A stretch of DNA of 64,000 nucleotides from Enterococcus saccharolyticus subsp. saccharolyticus (GTDB lineage: Bacteria > Bacillota > Bacilli > Lactobacillales > Enterococcaceae). This document shows, one piece after another, positions 24,677 through 33,607 of this stretch. The notes under the pieces were generated by a model, which worked only from the letters and a program-made list of their open reading frames with translations, searched no databases and was not told the origin of the DNA. Position numbers and translations under genes: made by a program. Positions within the stretch are counted from its first letter, which is position 1, and each line of letters begins with the position of its first letter. Location: the NCBI RefSeq assembly GCF_029023825.1, contig NZ_CP118957.1:1697794-1761793 (forward strand), given 5' to 3'.

Positions 24677-25591
24677 TTATTTCTCCTCCTGTAATAATTT
24701 CTCTGCTTCTTCGCGATCTAATAATGGGTAACCCAATTTTTTACGCTCGTCCACAAAGATTTTTGCTACTTCACGTGCCATATTACGGATACGTGCTAAA
24801 TAACCGGCACGTTCCGTTACTGAAACAGCACCACGCGCATCTAATAAGTTAAAGTTGTGGCTACATTTTAAAATGTAATCATACGCTGGATGCACTAAGC
24901 TTTCAGCAATACAACGTTTTGCTTCTGCTTCAAATTTTGTAAAGTTATCTAATAACATCTCTTGGTCGCTGATTTCAAATGAGTATTTTGAATGTTCATA
25001 TTCTGGTTGTTTGAAGATTTCTCCGTATTTCACACCTGGTGACCATTCTAAGTCATAGACGCTTTCCACTTCTTGAATGTAAGATGCTAAACGTTCTAAT
25101 CCATAAGTTAATTCAGCTGTTACTGGATGACAAGCTAAACCACCTACTTGTTGGAAATACGTAAATTGAGTGATTTCCATCCCATTTAACCAAACTTCCC
25201 AACCTAAACCAGCACAACCCATAGAAGGATTTTCCCAGTTGTCTTCAACAAAACGGATATCATGTTCCAATGGATTAATTCCTAATTTTTCTAAACTCTC
25301 TAAATATAGTTCTTGAATATTTTCTGGTGATGGTTTCATAACTACTTGGAATTGATGGTGTTGATACAAACGGTTGGGATTTTCTCCATAACGACCATCA
25401 GCTGGACGACGTGAAGGCTCTACATAAGCAGCATTCCAAGGCTCAGGACCAATGGCACGTAAAAAGGTGTATGGGCTCATTGTACCTGCTCCTTTTTCTG
25501 TATCATATGCTTGCATTAGCATACAACCGTTGTCAGACCAAAATTTTTGTAATGTTAAAATCATTTCTTGGACAGTTAATTTTTGACTCAT
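24677..25591 (-). CDS. glyQ: Glycyl-tRNA synthetase alpha subunit
   Basis: A 304-residue class II synthetase alpha chain. [20 protein letters not shown] opens the protein; [20 protein letters not shown] and [20 protein letters not shown] cover motif 2 and the ATP/glycine pocket. It forms glycyl-adenylate and works as alpha2beta2 with GlyS. SD AAAAGGAG, ATG 25591. The leader of about 550 nt carries a T-box and three 90-bp tandem repeats, so expression is governed by uncharged tRNA-Gly. Confidence 0.97.
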   Translation of the reverse strand: MSQKLTVQEMILTLQKFWSDNGCMLMQAYDTEKGAGTMSPYTFLRAIGPEPWNAAYVEPSRRPADGRYGENPNRLYQHHQFQVVMKPSPENIQELYLESLEKLGINPLEHDIRFVEDNWENPSMGCAGLGWEVWLNGMEITQFTYFQQVGGLACHPVTAELTYGLERLASYIQEVESVYDLEWSPGVKYGEIFKQPEYEHSKYSFEISDQEMLLDNFTKFEAEAKRCIAESLVHPAYDYILKCSHNFNLLDARGAVSVTERAGYLARIRNMAREVAKIFVDERKKLGYPLLDREEAEKLLQEEK

Positions 25592-25660
25592 GATTTTGCT
25601 CCTTTTCTTTTGTGTTTTTGGCTAATTTTTTTCATTGGGTGGAGATTTTCATACGGTGTT

Positions 25661-25930
25661 TCGGCGCTTTGGTAACTACGCTTTCTCTGGTCGCCTAGTA
25701 CTGTTCAACATCAGCTCTCTGCTTCGCTTTGCTCAGCGAATCGCTGTGTTTCGGTGCTTTGATAACTACGCTCCCTCTGGTCGCCTAGTACTGTTCAACA
25801 TCAGCTCTCTGCTTCGCTTTGCTCAGCGAATCGCTGTGTTTCGGTGCTTTGATAACTACGCTCCCTCTGGTCGCCTAGTACTGTTCAACATCAGCTCTCT
25901 GCTTCGCTTTGCTCAGCGAATCGCTGTGTT
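25661..25930 (-). repeat. Three tandem 90-bp repeats in the glyQS leader
   Basis: Units at 25661-25750, 25751-25840 and 25841-25930 have exactly 90-bp period. Units 2 and 3 are identical; unit 1 differs at four positions (25665, 25672, 25683, 25684). Each holds the near-palindrome AGCGAATCGCT and short GC-rich stretches richer in G+C than the surroundings. They lie between the T-box terminator and the glyQ SD, so they are transcribed as part of the leader whenever the T-box reads through. No copy occurs elsewhere in the window. Confidence 0.95.
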
Positions 25931-25937
25931 TCACAGC

Positions 25938-26142
25938 AAAAAGTCCCTATATCTATACACTTAGGTACAGATATAGGGACGAATAAGTTCGCGGTTCCAC
26001 CCTACTTCCGATTGCTCGGCAGCTTCGTTTTCTCTGTGCTCACATTGCCCTCGGTAAAAAGTTCTTTATTTGGCTCCCACTCTCCCAAACTCGCTCAAAA
26101 AGGTTGGCTTTTTCCTTTTGATGCTCATTGCACTATTTGAAT
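25938..26142 (-). promoter_or_regulatory. Glycine T-box riboswitch
   Basis: The T-box core AGGGTGGAACCGCG is at 25990-26003 (minus). Downstream is the terminator hairpin GTCCCTATATCT/AGATATAGGGAC (25943-25980) with a T run at 25938-25942; upstream is a structured stem I of about 100 nt. It senses uncharged tRNA-Gly, and controls glyQS. I did not fix the specifier codon with confidence (GGC near 26047 is one candidate). Confidence 0.93.
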
Positions 26143-26148
26143 ATAACT

Positions 26149-26178
26149 ATAATAATTCGTTATTCCATTGTTTGTCAA
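26149..26178 (-). promoter_or_regulatory. glyQS promoter
   Basis: Minus-strand TTGACA... reads TTGACA at 26173-26178 and TATTAT at 26149-26154 with an 18-nt spacer, just upstream of the T-box. Confidence 0.8.
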
Positions 26179-26203
26179 ACGAAAGATGAAAATTTTCGCA
26201 AAA

Positions 26204-26848
26204 TTATTTCATCGTTTCTTGTTTTACTTTATGGTCAACCACATGACGCTTAGCTAGTTCTTCAGCAACTTCTTTTACTGAAATATTCATCTCATTCATC
26301 AAAACTAACACATGGTACGCTAAATCTGCTACTTCATAAACCGTTTCTTCACGGTCTTCTTTCATAGCACCGATGACCACTTCGGTTGATTCTTCCCCAA
26401 TTTTTTTCAAGATTTTTTCTTTGCCTTTTTCGAATAAATAACTAGTATAGCTACCTTCTTTAGGCGTATCTTTTCTTTCTTGAATTAAATTATATAATTG
26501 CGTCAATGAAAATTTTTCAGGAATGTTTTCTTCATAAATTGTTTCAAAGAAGCAGCTTTCTGCGCCGGTATGACAAGCAGGACCATCTTTTTTGACTAAT
26601 GCAACTAGGGCATCTTGATCACAATCGGCTTTTAGAGAAACTAAATGTTGGTAATTGCCACTTGTTTCACCTTTGCGCCATAATTCTTGACGACTACGTG
26701 AATAAAATGTCATCAATTTGTCTTTTAAAGTTAATTCAATACTTTCTTGGTTCATATACGCAACGGTTAAGACTTCCTTTGTTTCTACATCTTGTACAAC
26801 AACAGGAATCAAATTATTTGCGCCAAATTTTAATGTTTGGATGTCCAT
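26204..26848 (-). CDS. hisI: Bifunctional phosphoribosyl-AMP cyclohydrolase/phosphoribosyl-ATP pyrophosphatase
   Basis: A 214-residue HisIE fusion. The N-terminal HisI domain has MTFYSRSRQELWRKGETSGN and the zinc ligands in LKADCDQDALV and GPACHTGAESCF (two Cys plus His). From about residue 115 the HisE domain, an MazG-like fold, shows IGEESTEVVIGAMKEDREET and EVADLAYHVLVLMNEMNIS. Together they catalyse steps 2 and 3 of histidine synthesis. It is the last gene of the his operon, 11 nt after hisF. Confidence 0.95.
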   Translation of the reverse strand: MDIQTLKFGANNLIPVVVQDVETKEVLTVAYMNQESIELTLKDKLMTFYSRSRQELWRKGETSGNYQHLVSLKADCDQDALVALVKKDGPACHTGAESCFFETIYEENIPEKFSLTQLYNLIQERKDTPKEGSYTSYLFEKGKEKILKKIGEESTEVVIGAMKEDREETVYEVADLAYHVLVLMNEMNISVKEVAEELAKRHVVDHKVKQETMK

Positions 26849-26859
26849 TTTTTCATCTC

Positions 26860-27615
26860 CTATAATCGTACTGCGATTTTCTCTTCAGCTAATTGTGCTT
26901 TTAAGTCAGGAATTTTCACTTCGCCATAATGGAAGATTGACGCCGCTAATCCCGCTTCGATATTTGGTAATTGGAATAACTCCGTAAAGTCAGCTACCTT
27001 ACCCGCACCTCCTGAAGCAACAATTGGTAAAGAAGAAACTTCGGTAATAGCTTTTAATAAAGGTAAATCAAATCCTTCTTTTACGCCATCGGTATCCATG
27101 CTATTGATAACTAACTCTCCAGCACCTAGTGTTTCTCCTTGACGAATCCATTCTAAGGCATCAATGCCAGTATCTTCACGGCCACCTTTGGCAAAAACAT
27201 GCCATGCATCGCCCACGCGACGAATATCCACAGATAAAACGACACATTGACTGCCATAGCGTTTCGCACCTTCTGCAATTAATTGTGGGTTACGAATCGC
27301 CCCTGAATTGACACTGACTTTATCCGCACCACAATTTAACACACGCTCAAAATCTTTTAGTTCATTAATCCCGCCTCCAACAGTGAGCGGAATAAATACT
27401 TCTGAAGCCACCGCCTGTAAAATATCGGTAAACAAGCCTCGTCCTTCTGCAGAAGCTGTAATATCGTAAAAAACTAACTCATCGGCGCCTTGTTCATTGT
27501 AAAATTTAGCCAAGGTTACCGGATCATTGACATCTTTTAAACCAGCGAAATTCACACCTTTCACTACACGTCCATCGCGAACATCTAAACAAGGAATAAT
27601 TCGTTTTGAAATCAT
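26860..27615 (-). CDS. hisF: Imidazole glycerol phosphate synthase subunit HisF
   Basis: A 251-residue TIM barrel. N-terminal RIIPCLDVRDGRVVKGVNFA holds the catalytic Asp11-type residue; the second catalytic Asp is in the strand SLPIVASGGAGKVADF region preceded by INSMDTDGVKEG (Asp130-type). It takes ammonia from HisH and converts PRFAR to IGP and AICAR. It is 1 nt from hisA and overlaps none. All residues expected of a functional enzyme are present. Confidence 0.96.
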   Translation of the reverse strand: MISKRIIPCLDVRDGRVVKGVNFAGLKDVNDPVTLAKFYNEQGADELVFYDITASAEGRGLFTDILQAVASEVFIPLTVGGGINELKDFERVLNCGADKVSVNSGAIRNPQLIAEGAKRYGSQCVVLSVDIRRVGDAWHVFAKGGREDTGIDALEWIRQGETLGAGELVINSMDTDGVKEGFDLPLLKAITEVSSLPIVASGGAGKVADFTELFQLPNIEAGLAASIFHYGEVKIPDLKAQLAEEKIAVRL

Positions 27616-27616
27616 G

Positions 27617-28333
27617 TTATTCCTCCGCTTCTTTTAAGACATCTTCTAATTTTAAGTCACCTTTGTACAATGCTTTACCGACAATGGCACTTGGAATACC
27701 GATTTCTTTTAATGCAGTAATATCATGTAATGTTGCCACACCACCTGAAGCAACAAATTCGACACCCTCAATTTCTAATAATTGTTGGTACAAAGGAATA
27801 TTAATTCCTTGACCTGTCCCATCACGAGAGATTTCGGTAAAGATAATCGTTTTTGTCCCCCATGATGCTAATTCTTTACAAAAATCAAAAGCATCTGTTT
27901 CAGTGGTTTCTAACCATCCTTCAACCGCCACTTTCCCGTCGCGAGCATCGACTCCGACAGCAATTTTATCGCCATATTTTTGAATGAGTTCTTTGGCTAA
28001 TGTCGGATTTTTTTGTGGTAGTGTCCCGATAATCACGCGATGAACACCCGCCGCTAAACAACGTTCAATCGTTTCTTCATCACGAATACCGCCGCCCACT
28101 TCGACAAATAAATTCGTGTTTGCCACAATTTTTTCGGCTGTTTTGAAATAACGTAACGCACCATCTTTGGCACCGTCTAAATCAACTAAATGCAAATATT
28201 TTGCGCCTTTTTCTTCAAAGGATTGTGCAAAGGCGACCGGATCTTCCCCAAAAACTTCTTGTTGGTCATAATCACCTTGGTACAAACGCACAACTTTCTC
28301 ATTTAATAAATCAATCGCTGGAAAAATTTTCAT
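27617..28333 (-). CDS. hisA: ProFAR isomerase HisA
   Basis: A 238-residue TIM barrel. MKIFPAIDLLNEKVVRLYQG contains the catalytic Asp8, and GVDARDGKVAVEGW the second catalytic Asp; VEVGGGIRDEE and VASGGVATLHD are the phosphate-binding loops. It isomerises the aminoaldose ProFAR to the ketose PRFAR. Its ATG overlaps the end of hisH by 4 nt, so the two are translationally coupled. Confidence 0.96.
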   Translation of the reverse strand: MKIFPAIDLLNEKVVRLYQGDYDQQEVFGEDPVAFAQSFEEKGAKYLHLVDLDGAKDGALRYFKTAEKIVANTNLFVEVGGGIRDEETIERCLAAGVHRVIIGTLPQKNPTLAKELIQKYGDKIAVGVDARDGKVAVEGWLETTETDAFDFCKELASWGTKTIIFTEISRDGTGQGINIPLYQQLLEIEGVEFVASGGVATLHDITALKEIGIPSAIVGKALYKGDLKLEDVLKEAEE

Positions 28334-28953
28334 CCTTTCACCTCCGAAAATGCTTGAAGCATTTGCAAACCAACTGTGCCACTTTTCTCTGGATGGAATT
28401 GTGCACCATAAACATTGTCTTTTTGCACCAAACCGGGCACTTCTATCCCATACTCACTGGTTGCGACTAAACTATCTTCACAATTTGTTGCATAAAAACT
28501 ATGCACATAATAAACTTGCTCGCCTTTATTAAAGTTCTCCAATAAGACACTTTCTTTTTTTACAAGTAATTCATTCCAACCAATATGAGGAACTTTTAGG
28601 GATAAGTTTTGTGCTTGTAGCGCTTCTTTTAATGAAACGATTTCGCCTGAAAGTAGTCCCAGTCCACGGTGTTCACCAAATTCTGTACTCTTTTCAAATA
28701 ACAGTTGCATCCCTAAACAAATACCCATTAGTGGTTTTCCTTCTTCGACCAACTGTTTAATCGGTGCTTCTAATTGATGTTCACGTAATTTTTGAATCGC
28801 ATCACCAAACGCACCGACACCTGGTAAAATAATCTGATCTGCTGCTTTTAATTGAGCAATGTCATTTGTAATGACACTCTCAATTCCTAAATATTCTAAT
28901 GAACGAGACAAACTAAAGAGATTGCCTACACCGTAATCAATAATCGCAATCAT
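28330..28953 (-). CDS. hisH: Imidazole glycerol phosphate synthase glutaminase subunit HisH
   Basis: A 207-residue class I glutamine amidotransferase. N-terminus IAIIDYGVGNLFSLSRSLEY, nucleophile in PLMGICLGMQLLFE (Cys), and the His-Glu pair in GAQFHPEKSG complete the triad. It supplies ammonia to HisF. The start at 28953 is set by AGGAGG 6 nt upstream and by family length; an upstream in-frame ATG (29016) would extend into hisB. Confidence 0.95.
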   Translation of the reverse strand: MIAIIDYGVGNLFSLSRSLEYLGIESVITNDIAQLKAADQIILPGVGAFGDAIQKLREHQLEAPIKQLVEEGKPLMGICLGMQLLFEKSTEFGEHRGLGLLSGEIVSLKEALQAQNLSLKVPHIGWNELLVKKESVLLENFNKGEQVYYVHSFYATNCEDSLVATSEYGIEVPGLVQKDNVYGAQFHPEKSGTVGLQMLQAFSEVKG

Positions 28954-28963
28954 TTTTTGCCTC

Positions 28964-29557
28964 CTAGATAATTGTGCCTTTTGTCGATGGAATCTCATCG
29001 GGTGCGACTTCATCAATACTTGTTGCTTGCCCTAATGAACGGCCGAATCCTTTAAAACAAGCTTCGACAATGTGATGGCTATTTTTACCAGCAATTTGAT
29101 GCAAATGAATCGCCGCGCCTAGCTCACGTGCAAAAGCAATGAAAAATTCTTCGACTAATTCGGTATCAAATTGAGACCCAATTTTTTCACTTGGAATGTC
29201 TAAATTTACAACAGCCATGCCACGTCCACTGATATCAATTGCGGTCATGACCAAACTTTCATCCATTGGCAATAAAAAACTACCATAACGTTTAATACCG
29301 CGGCGTTCACCTAAGGCTTCTGAAAAAGCACGGCCCAAAGCAATTGCGACGTCTTCTGTTGTATGATGGGCATCGACATGTACATCGCCATCACATACAA
29401 GTTCAATATCGAAACGTCCATGACGACAAAATAGTTCTAACATGTGATCTAAAAAGCCCACTCCTGTTTGAAATTTTTGTTGTCCCGTTCCATCGATGGT
29501 TAACGTTAGTTGAATTTTGGTTTCTGTGGTATTTCTCGTCACGGAAGCTGTTCTCAT
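28964..29557 (-). CDS. hisB: Imidazoleglycerol-phosphate dehydratase
   Basis: A 197-residue HisB. The duplicated metal-binding motifs are LELFCRHGRFDIEL with DVHVDAHHTTEDVAI, and LHQIAGKNSHHIVEACFKGF (HxxxHHxxE pattern in both halves). It dehydrates IGP to imidazole acetol phosphate; there is no fused phosphatase domain. The 5' end overlaps hisC by 4 nt. Confidence 0.96.
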   Translation of the reverse strand: MRTASVTRNTTETKIQLTLTIDGTGQQKFQTGVGFLDHMLELFCRHGRFDIELVCDGDVHVDAHHTTEDVAIALGRAFSEALGERRGIKRYGSFLLPMDESLVMTAIDISGRGMAVVNLDIPSEKIGSQFDTELVEEFFIAFARELGAAIHLHQIAGKNSHHIVEACFKGFGRSLGQATSIDEVAPDEIPSTKGTII

Positions 29558-30603
29558 AAGTCCACTCCTTCAATCTCTTTTATTGCTTGTAGCAAGGTTT
29601 CCATTTCTGCTTGTGTTCCAATTGAAATACGTACATAATTGGCAATTCGTGGATTACTAAACCAACGAACCAAAATATTTTGGGCTTTCAACTGCTTAAA
29701 AATAGTTTCTCCTGCAACACGCGGATGTTGGCAAAACACAAAATTCGTTTGACTTTTAGTCGTTTCAAAGCCTAATTTTTGTAATTCTTGCTGCGTCCAT
29801 TCACGTGTCGCAATAATTTTATTCGTACATTCATCCACATAATCTTGTGCTTGTAGAGAAGCTTCTCCACACGCTAAGGTCATCGCATTCACGCTATAGG
29901 GATTATGACTAAATTTCAGTTTATTTAAGTCTTCAATTAATTCTTTTGAACCTACCGCATAACCTAAACGTGCGCCAGCTAAATGACGAGATTTCGAAAA
30001 AGTACCGACTACTAAAATATTTGGGTGTTTATCCAAATAAGGTACCAAAGATGCTTCACTAAAATCACTATAAGCTTCGTCAACAATAATTAAACGATGC
30101 GGATGTTGCTCCGCAAAGGCACAGATAACTTCTGGTGCTATTGCTAAACCCGTTGGTGCATTTGGATTAGCAATAATGACTGTCGCATCCCCCGTATATT
30201 CGGCTAAATCAATTGATAAATCTTCTTTTAATGGGATGACTTGGGTATTTAAATGAAATAAATCGCTATATACTTCGTAAAAACCATACGTAATATCAGG
30301 AAATTGGACGCCTTTTTCCATAAATCCTTGAAAAAGAAAGAATAAGACTTCATCACTCCCATTGCCTAGAAAAACATTTTCTGGTGCTACTTGAAAATGC
30401 TGGGCTAACGGCTCAATGACTTGGTGACAAGTTGGGTCCGAATAACGGCTGAGTGTAGTGGCAGCTACTTTGGCAGCTTCAATCACACGTTGTGGTGGAT
30501 CATAAGGATTTTCATTGGTATTTAGTTTGATGACTTTTGTACGTGTCTGTTCACCTGGTACATAAGGTACGAGATGTTGAAACTGACTATCTAAAAAACT
30601 CAT
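29554..30603 (-). CDS. hisC: Histidinol-phosphate aminotransferase
   Basis: A 349-residue fold-type I PLP enzyme. NTNENPYDPPQRVIEA, VIIANPNAPTGLA, LIIVDEAYSDFSEA (Asp to PLP nitrogen) and VVGTFSKSRHLAGARLGYAV (PLP lysine in SKSR) follow the HisC pattern. It transaminates imidazole acetol phosphate. It overlaps hisD by 4 nt upstream and hisB by 4 nt downstream, part of the tightly packed operon. Confidence 0.96.
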   Translation of the reverse strand: MSFLDSQFQHLVPYVPGEQTRTKVIKLNTNENPYDPPQRVIEAAKVAATTLSRYSDPTCHQVIEPLAQHFQVAPENVFLGNGSDEVLFFLFQGFMEKGVQFPDITYGFYEVYSDLFHLNTQVIPLKEDLSIDLAEYTGDATVIIANPNAPTGLAIAPEVICAFAEQHPHRLIIVDEAYSDFSEASLVPYLDKHPNILVVGTFSKSRHLAGARLGYAVGSKELIEDLNKLKFSHNPYSVNAMTLACGEASLQAQDYVDECTNKIIATREWTQQELQKLGFETTKSQTNFVFCQHPRVAGETIFKQLKAQNILVRWFSNPRIANYVRISIGTQAEMETLLQAIKEIEGVDL

Positions 30604-31883
30604 TGCTTCGACTCCTTTCGCACAGCCATTGAACGAGCATGTCCGTCCAAACCTTCCATTTCAGCAAAAGCAATCACTTGATCGGCAGATGCTTGGAGTG
30701 CTTCTTTGGAATAGTATAAATAACTACTTTTTTTGATAAAGTCGTCAACCGAAAGTGGTGAATAAAAACGTGCCGTTCCTTCTGTGGGTAATGTATGATT
30801 AGGTCCAGCAAAGTAATCACCCAACACTTCAGGTGTATGATGACCTAAAAAGACACTGCCTGCATGTTTTACTTTTCCTAACAAAGCAAATGGTTCTGCG
30901 ACACATAGTTCTAAATGTTCCGGTGCAATCCGATTCGCTAACGTCAACGCTTCTTCTAACGATTGGGCAACAATAATTTTACCATTATTTTCAATCGATG
31001 CTTGGGCAATCTCTCGTCGTGGTAACACTGCTAATTGCTGACGGAGTTCGGCTTGAACTTCTTTGGCAATTGCTTCGCTTGTTGTCACTAAAACAGCTTG
31101 CGCTAATGTATCATGTTCAGCTTGTGCTAATAAATCAGCAGCTAACCATTTTGGTTGCGCTGTTTCATCTGCGACAATTAAAATGTCACTTGGTCCAGCA
31201 ATCATATCAATATCGACTAAACCATAAACCATTCGCTTCGCAGTTGCTACATAAATATTCCCTGGTCCCACAATTTTATCCACACGTGGAATGGTCTCTG
31301 TACCATACGCTAAAGCAGCTACACCTTGCGCTCCTCCCACTTTGTAAATCGCATCGACTCCTGCAACTTTCGCTGCTGCTAAAATCGCTGCTGGAATTTT
31401 GCCTTCTTTATTCGGTGGTGTAATCATCACAATCTGACTGACACCAGCAATTTTAGCAGGTAAGACATCCATTAAAACAGTGCTTGGATACGCCGCTGTC
31501 CCACCCGGAACATACACGCCTACTGTCTCTAAAGGCAATACTCGTTGCCCCATAACAATCCCTTGTTCATTGGTTGAAACAAAGCCACGTTGTACTTGTT
31601 TTTCATGGAAATTCGTAATATTTTGTTTGGCTTGCTCTAAAATCGCTAAAAATTCTGGTGTAATCTCAGCTAAAGCTTCATCGAATTCAGCGGCACTCAC
31701 TTTAAATGTGGTTAAATCGGCATGGTCAAATTTTTTCGTGTATTCTTTTAATGCCTCGTCGCCACGCGCTTTGACTTGTTTCAAGACATCAGCTACGACA
31801 ACTGAAACATCTTGACTCTCGCCAGCTTGGCGTTTGATCAACTGTTCCATCGTTTCTTCTTTTGTTGTACGAATGTTTATCAT
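30600..31883 (-). CDS. hisD: Histidinol dehydrogenase
   Basis: A 427-residue HisD. VYVPGGTAAYPSTVLMDVLP and DMIAGPSDILIVADETAQPK are NAD-binding and signature segments; LAQAEHDTLAQAVLVTTS carries the zinc ligands QAEHD, and GPNHTLPTEGTARFYSPLSV is the C-terminal signature with the catalytic His-Thr-Leu-Pro-Thr. It oxidises histidinol to histidine in two steps. The start ATG overlaps the previous gene's TGA (ATGA). Full length. Confidence 0.96.
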   Translation of the reverse strand: MINIRTTKEETMEQLIKRQAGESQDVSVVVADVLKQVKARGDEALKEYTKKFDHADLTTFKVSAAEFDEALAEITPEFLAILEQAKQNITNFHEKQVQRGFVSTNEQGIVMGQRVLPLETVGVYVPGGTAAYPSTVLMDVLPAKIAGVSQIVMITPPNKEGKIPAAILAAAKVAGVDAIYKVGGAQGVAALAYGTETIPRVDKIVGPGNIYVATAKRMVYGLVDIDMIAGPSDILIVADETAQPKWLAADLLAQAEHDTLAQAVLVTTSEAIAKEVQAELRQQLAVLPRREIAQASIENNGKIIVAQSLEEALTLANRIAPEHLELCVAEPFALLGKVKHAGSVFLGHHTPEVLGDYFAGPNHTLPTEGTARFYSPLSVDDFIKKSSYLYYSKEALQASADQVIAFAEMEGLDGHARSMAVRKESKQ

Positions 31884-33439
31884 AATTGTTCTTTCACCTT
31901 CTCTAACAAAGTCTGAATCGTCTCTTCTTTAAATCGCCATGTCGAATGGTTCACTACCAAACGTGCAGATGATGGCGCAATATCTTGAATGACTGTCAAA
32001 TCATTTTCACGTAACGTTGTCCCAGTTTCAACGATATCGACAATCACATCTGATAAATTCAATAAGGGGGCTAATTCAATTGAACCGTGTAAATGAATCA
32101 ATTCTACCGCTTGTCCTAAACGACTAAAGTATTTACGCGTGGTGTTCGCATATTTGGTCGCTACGCGTAAAGTACGTGTATTGTCTTGTTTGAAATCTTT
32201 ATGGGCTGCTACTGCCATCTTACATTTCGCCATACCTAAATCTAATAATTCTAAAACGTTCGGTTCTGTTTCATCCAACACATCTTTCCCAATCACACCA
32301 ATATCCGCAACGCCATGTTCAACATAAATAGCGACATCACTTGGTTTCACAAGGAAGAATTTTAGTTTTTTCTCTTCATCGACAAAAATTAACTTGCGGT
32401 TGTCTTCAAAAATGTTTTCACTTGCTAGCCCAGCATTAACCAATAATTGGTACACAGAATTCGCCATACGCCCTTTTGGCAAAGCAAAGCATAAATAATC
32501 ATCTGTTGTCTCTTTGGCTTCTACAGAACGTTCTAGGTTGTTTAAATACATCCCAAAACCAATGCCGCCTTGTGCTTTATCTTGCTTTTGTAAAAGATAA
32601 TCGTAACGCCCGCCAAACAATACCGCTTGGTTGACTTTACGGACAAATCCTTGGAACAACAATCCACTATAATAATCGGCATCATTGACAATTGAAAAGT
32701 CCAAACGAATCTTCACATTCTTAGGAATCCGACCTTCTTTTTCTAGCAAATCATACAACTGCTTTAATTCTTCAATCGCCGCAATCGCCACAGGATTCGT
32801 AAAAATCGTAGAAGCTTTCGTATAGGTTTGTTGGAAATCGCCACACAGGGTAATCAATTCTTCCAATAATTTTAACTTTTCTTCTGGTACGCCTGTTTTT
32901 TCTCCTAAGCTACGGATAATATGCGGACTTTTTTGTTGTAGTGCTTTGATAACATCCTCATGGTTTTCTTTAGGAAATAATCCACAGATGGCTTTTAAAA
33001 CACCGATATGAGAAATATCTAAAACACCGCCACCAGCAACCGACAAACTTTCTAACGCTAGATGTAACACTTCTAATTCTTCTTTTTGACCAATTTCTCC
33101 AATATATTCCAAACCAGTTTGATGAATGCGTAAATATTCTCCATTTTGACGATCATGGCGATACACATCTTCATAGTAATAAACTTTTCGGGTTTCTCTT
33201 GGTGGCGTATTTTTAACAATTGACAACGTGATGTCTGGTTTCAAGGCCATAATTCGACCATCGCCACCAGTAAATGTAATCACTTCTGCTTCGTTGATAA
33301 ATTTTTTATTTTGGCTATATAACTCATATTCTTCAAAGCTGCTAAGATGGTAAAGTTGAAAACCATGCCATTGATACAATCCTCTAAGTTGTAGTGCTAT
33401 TTGTTCCTCGGGTCTTAATACTGAAAACAGATTTTCCAA
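31880..33439 (-). CDS. hisG: HisZ-HisG fusion: ATP phosphoribosyltransferase, regulatory plus catalytic domains
   Basis: A 519-residue single chain. Residues 1-305 are HisZ, a histidyl-tRNA-synthetase-like regulatory subunit (FSVLRPEEQIALQLRGLYQW, VLFGGRYDYLL at 273-283, GGIGFGMYLNNLER to 304). A short linker leads to a complete short-form HisG from about 314 (DYLCFALPKGRMANSVYQLL) through GVADIGVIGKDVLDE to the PRPP-binding motif DIVETGTTLREND (468-480). In most bacteria with this system HisZ and HisG are separate genes forming an octamer. No start codon or SD occurs at the joint, so one polypeptide is predicted. TTG start (33439) with AGGAG 7 nt upstream. First gene of the operon and catalyst of the committed step. 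Confidence 0.93.
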   Translation of the reverse strand: MENLFSVLRPEEQIALQLRGLYQWHGFQLYHLSSFEEYELYSQNKKFINEAEVITFTGGDGRIMALKPDITLSIVKNTPPRETRKVYYYEDVYRHDRQNGEYLRIHQTGLEYIGEIGQKEELEVLHLALESLSVAGGGVLDISHIGVLKAICGLFPKENHEDVIKALQQKSPHIIRSLGEKTGVPEEKLKLLEELITLCGDFQQTYTKASTIFTNPVAIAAIEELKQLYDLLEKEGRIPKNVKIRLDFSIVNDADYYSGLLFQGFVRKVNQAVLFGGRYDYLLQKQDKAQGGIGFGMYLNNLERSVEAKETTDDYLCFALPKGRMANSVYQLLVNAGLASENIFEDNRKLIFVDEEKKLKFFLVKPSDVAIYVEHGVADIGVIGKDVLDETEPNVLELLDLGMAKCKMAVAAHKDFKQDNTRTLRVATKYANTTRKYFSRLGQAVELIHLHGSIELAPLLNLSDVIVDIVETGTTLRENDLTVIQDIAPSSARLVVNHSTWRFKEETIQTLLEKVKEQL

Positions 33440-33485
33440 AATCCCACTCCTAACAATTAAAATTCAATAAAAATGTATTAAGAGT

Positions 33486-33514
33486 ATCATAAATATAAAT
33501 GAAGGAAAGGTCAA
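33486..33514 (-). promoter_or_regulatory. his operon promoter
   Basis: TTGACC (33509-33514), 17-nt spacer, TATGAT (33486-33491) on the minus strand, about 40 nt upstream of the TTG start. The short leader leaves no room for a T-box or attenuator. Confidence 0.85.
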
Positions 33515-33572
33515 TAATTACTCATTAAATTTTGTGATTTTCTGTAAATTCATTCGTTTATTCCATGAAAAA

Positions 33573-33607
33573 AACGTTTCACACAATTATTCATTGTGCG
33601 AAACGTT
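33573..33607 (-). terminator. recO terminator
   Basis: AACGTTTCACACAAT (33573-33587) pairs with ATTGTGCGAAACGTT (33593-33607), one mismatch-type wobble, and T residues follow on the minus strand. The recO stop codon lies in the loop. Confidence 0.88.

Noticed and set aside
25661-25930. Possible CRISPR array
   Set aside because: The 90-bp units are contiguous, with no variable spacers between short repeats.
25635-25964. Plus-strand open frame of 109 codons encoding a 30-residue repeat
   Set aside because: It exists only because the 90-bp repeat is a multiple of three; no SD, no recognisable protein, and it is antisense to the glyQS leader.
26204-26240. Terminator after hisI
   Set aside because: A GATGAAA/TTTCATC pairing exists but is short and lacks a clear T run, so I did not list it.
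30998-31423. Plus-strand 141-codon leucine-rich frame opposite hisD
   Set aside because: Antisense shadow of hisD; composition reflects the reverse of an Ala/Glu/Lys-rich gene.
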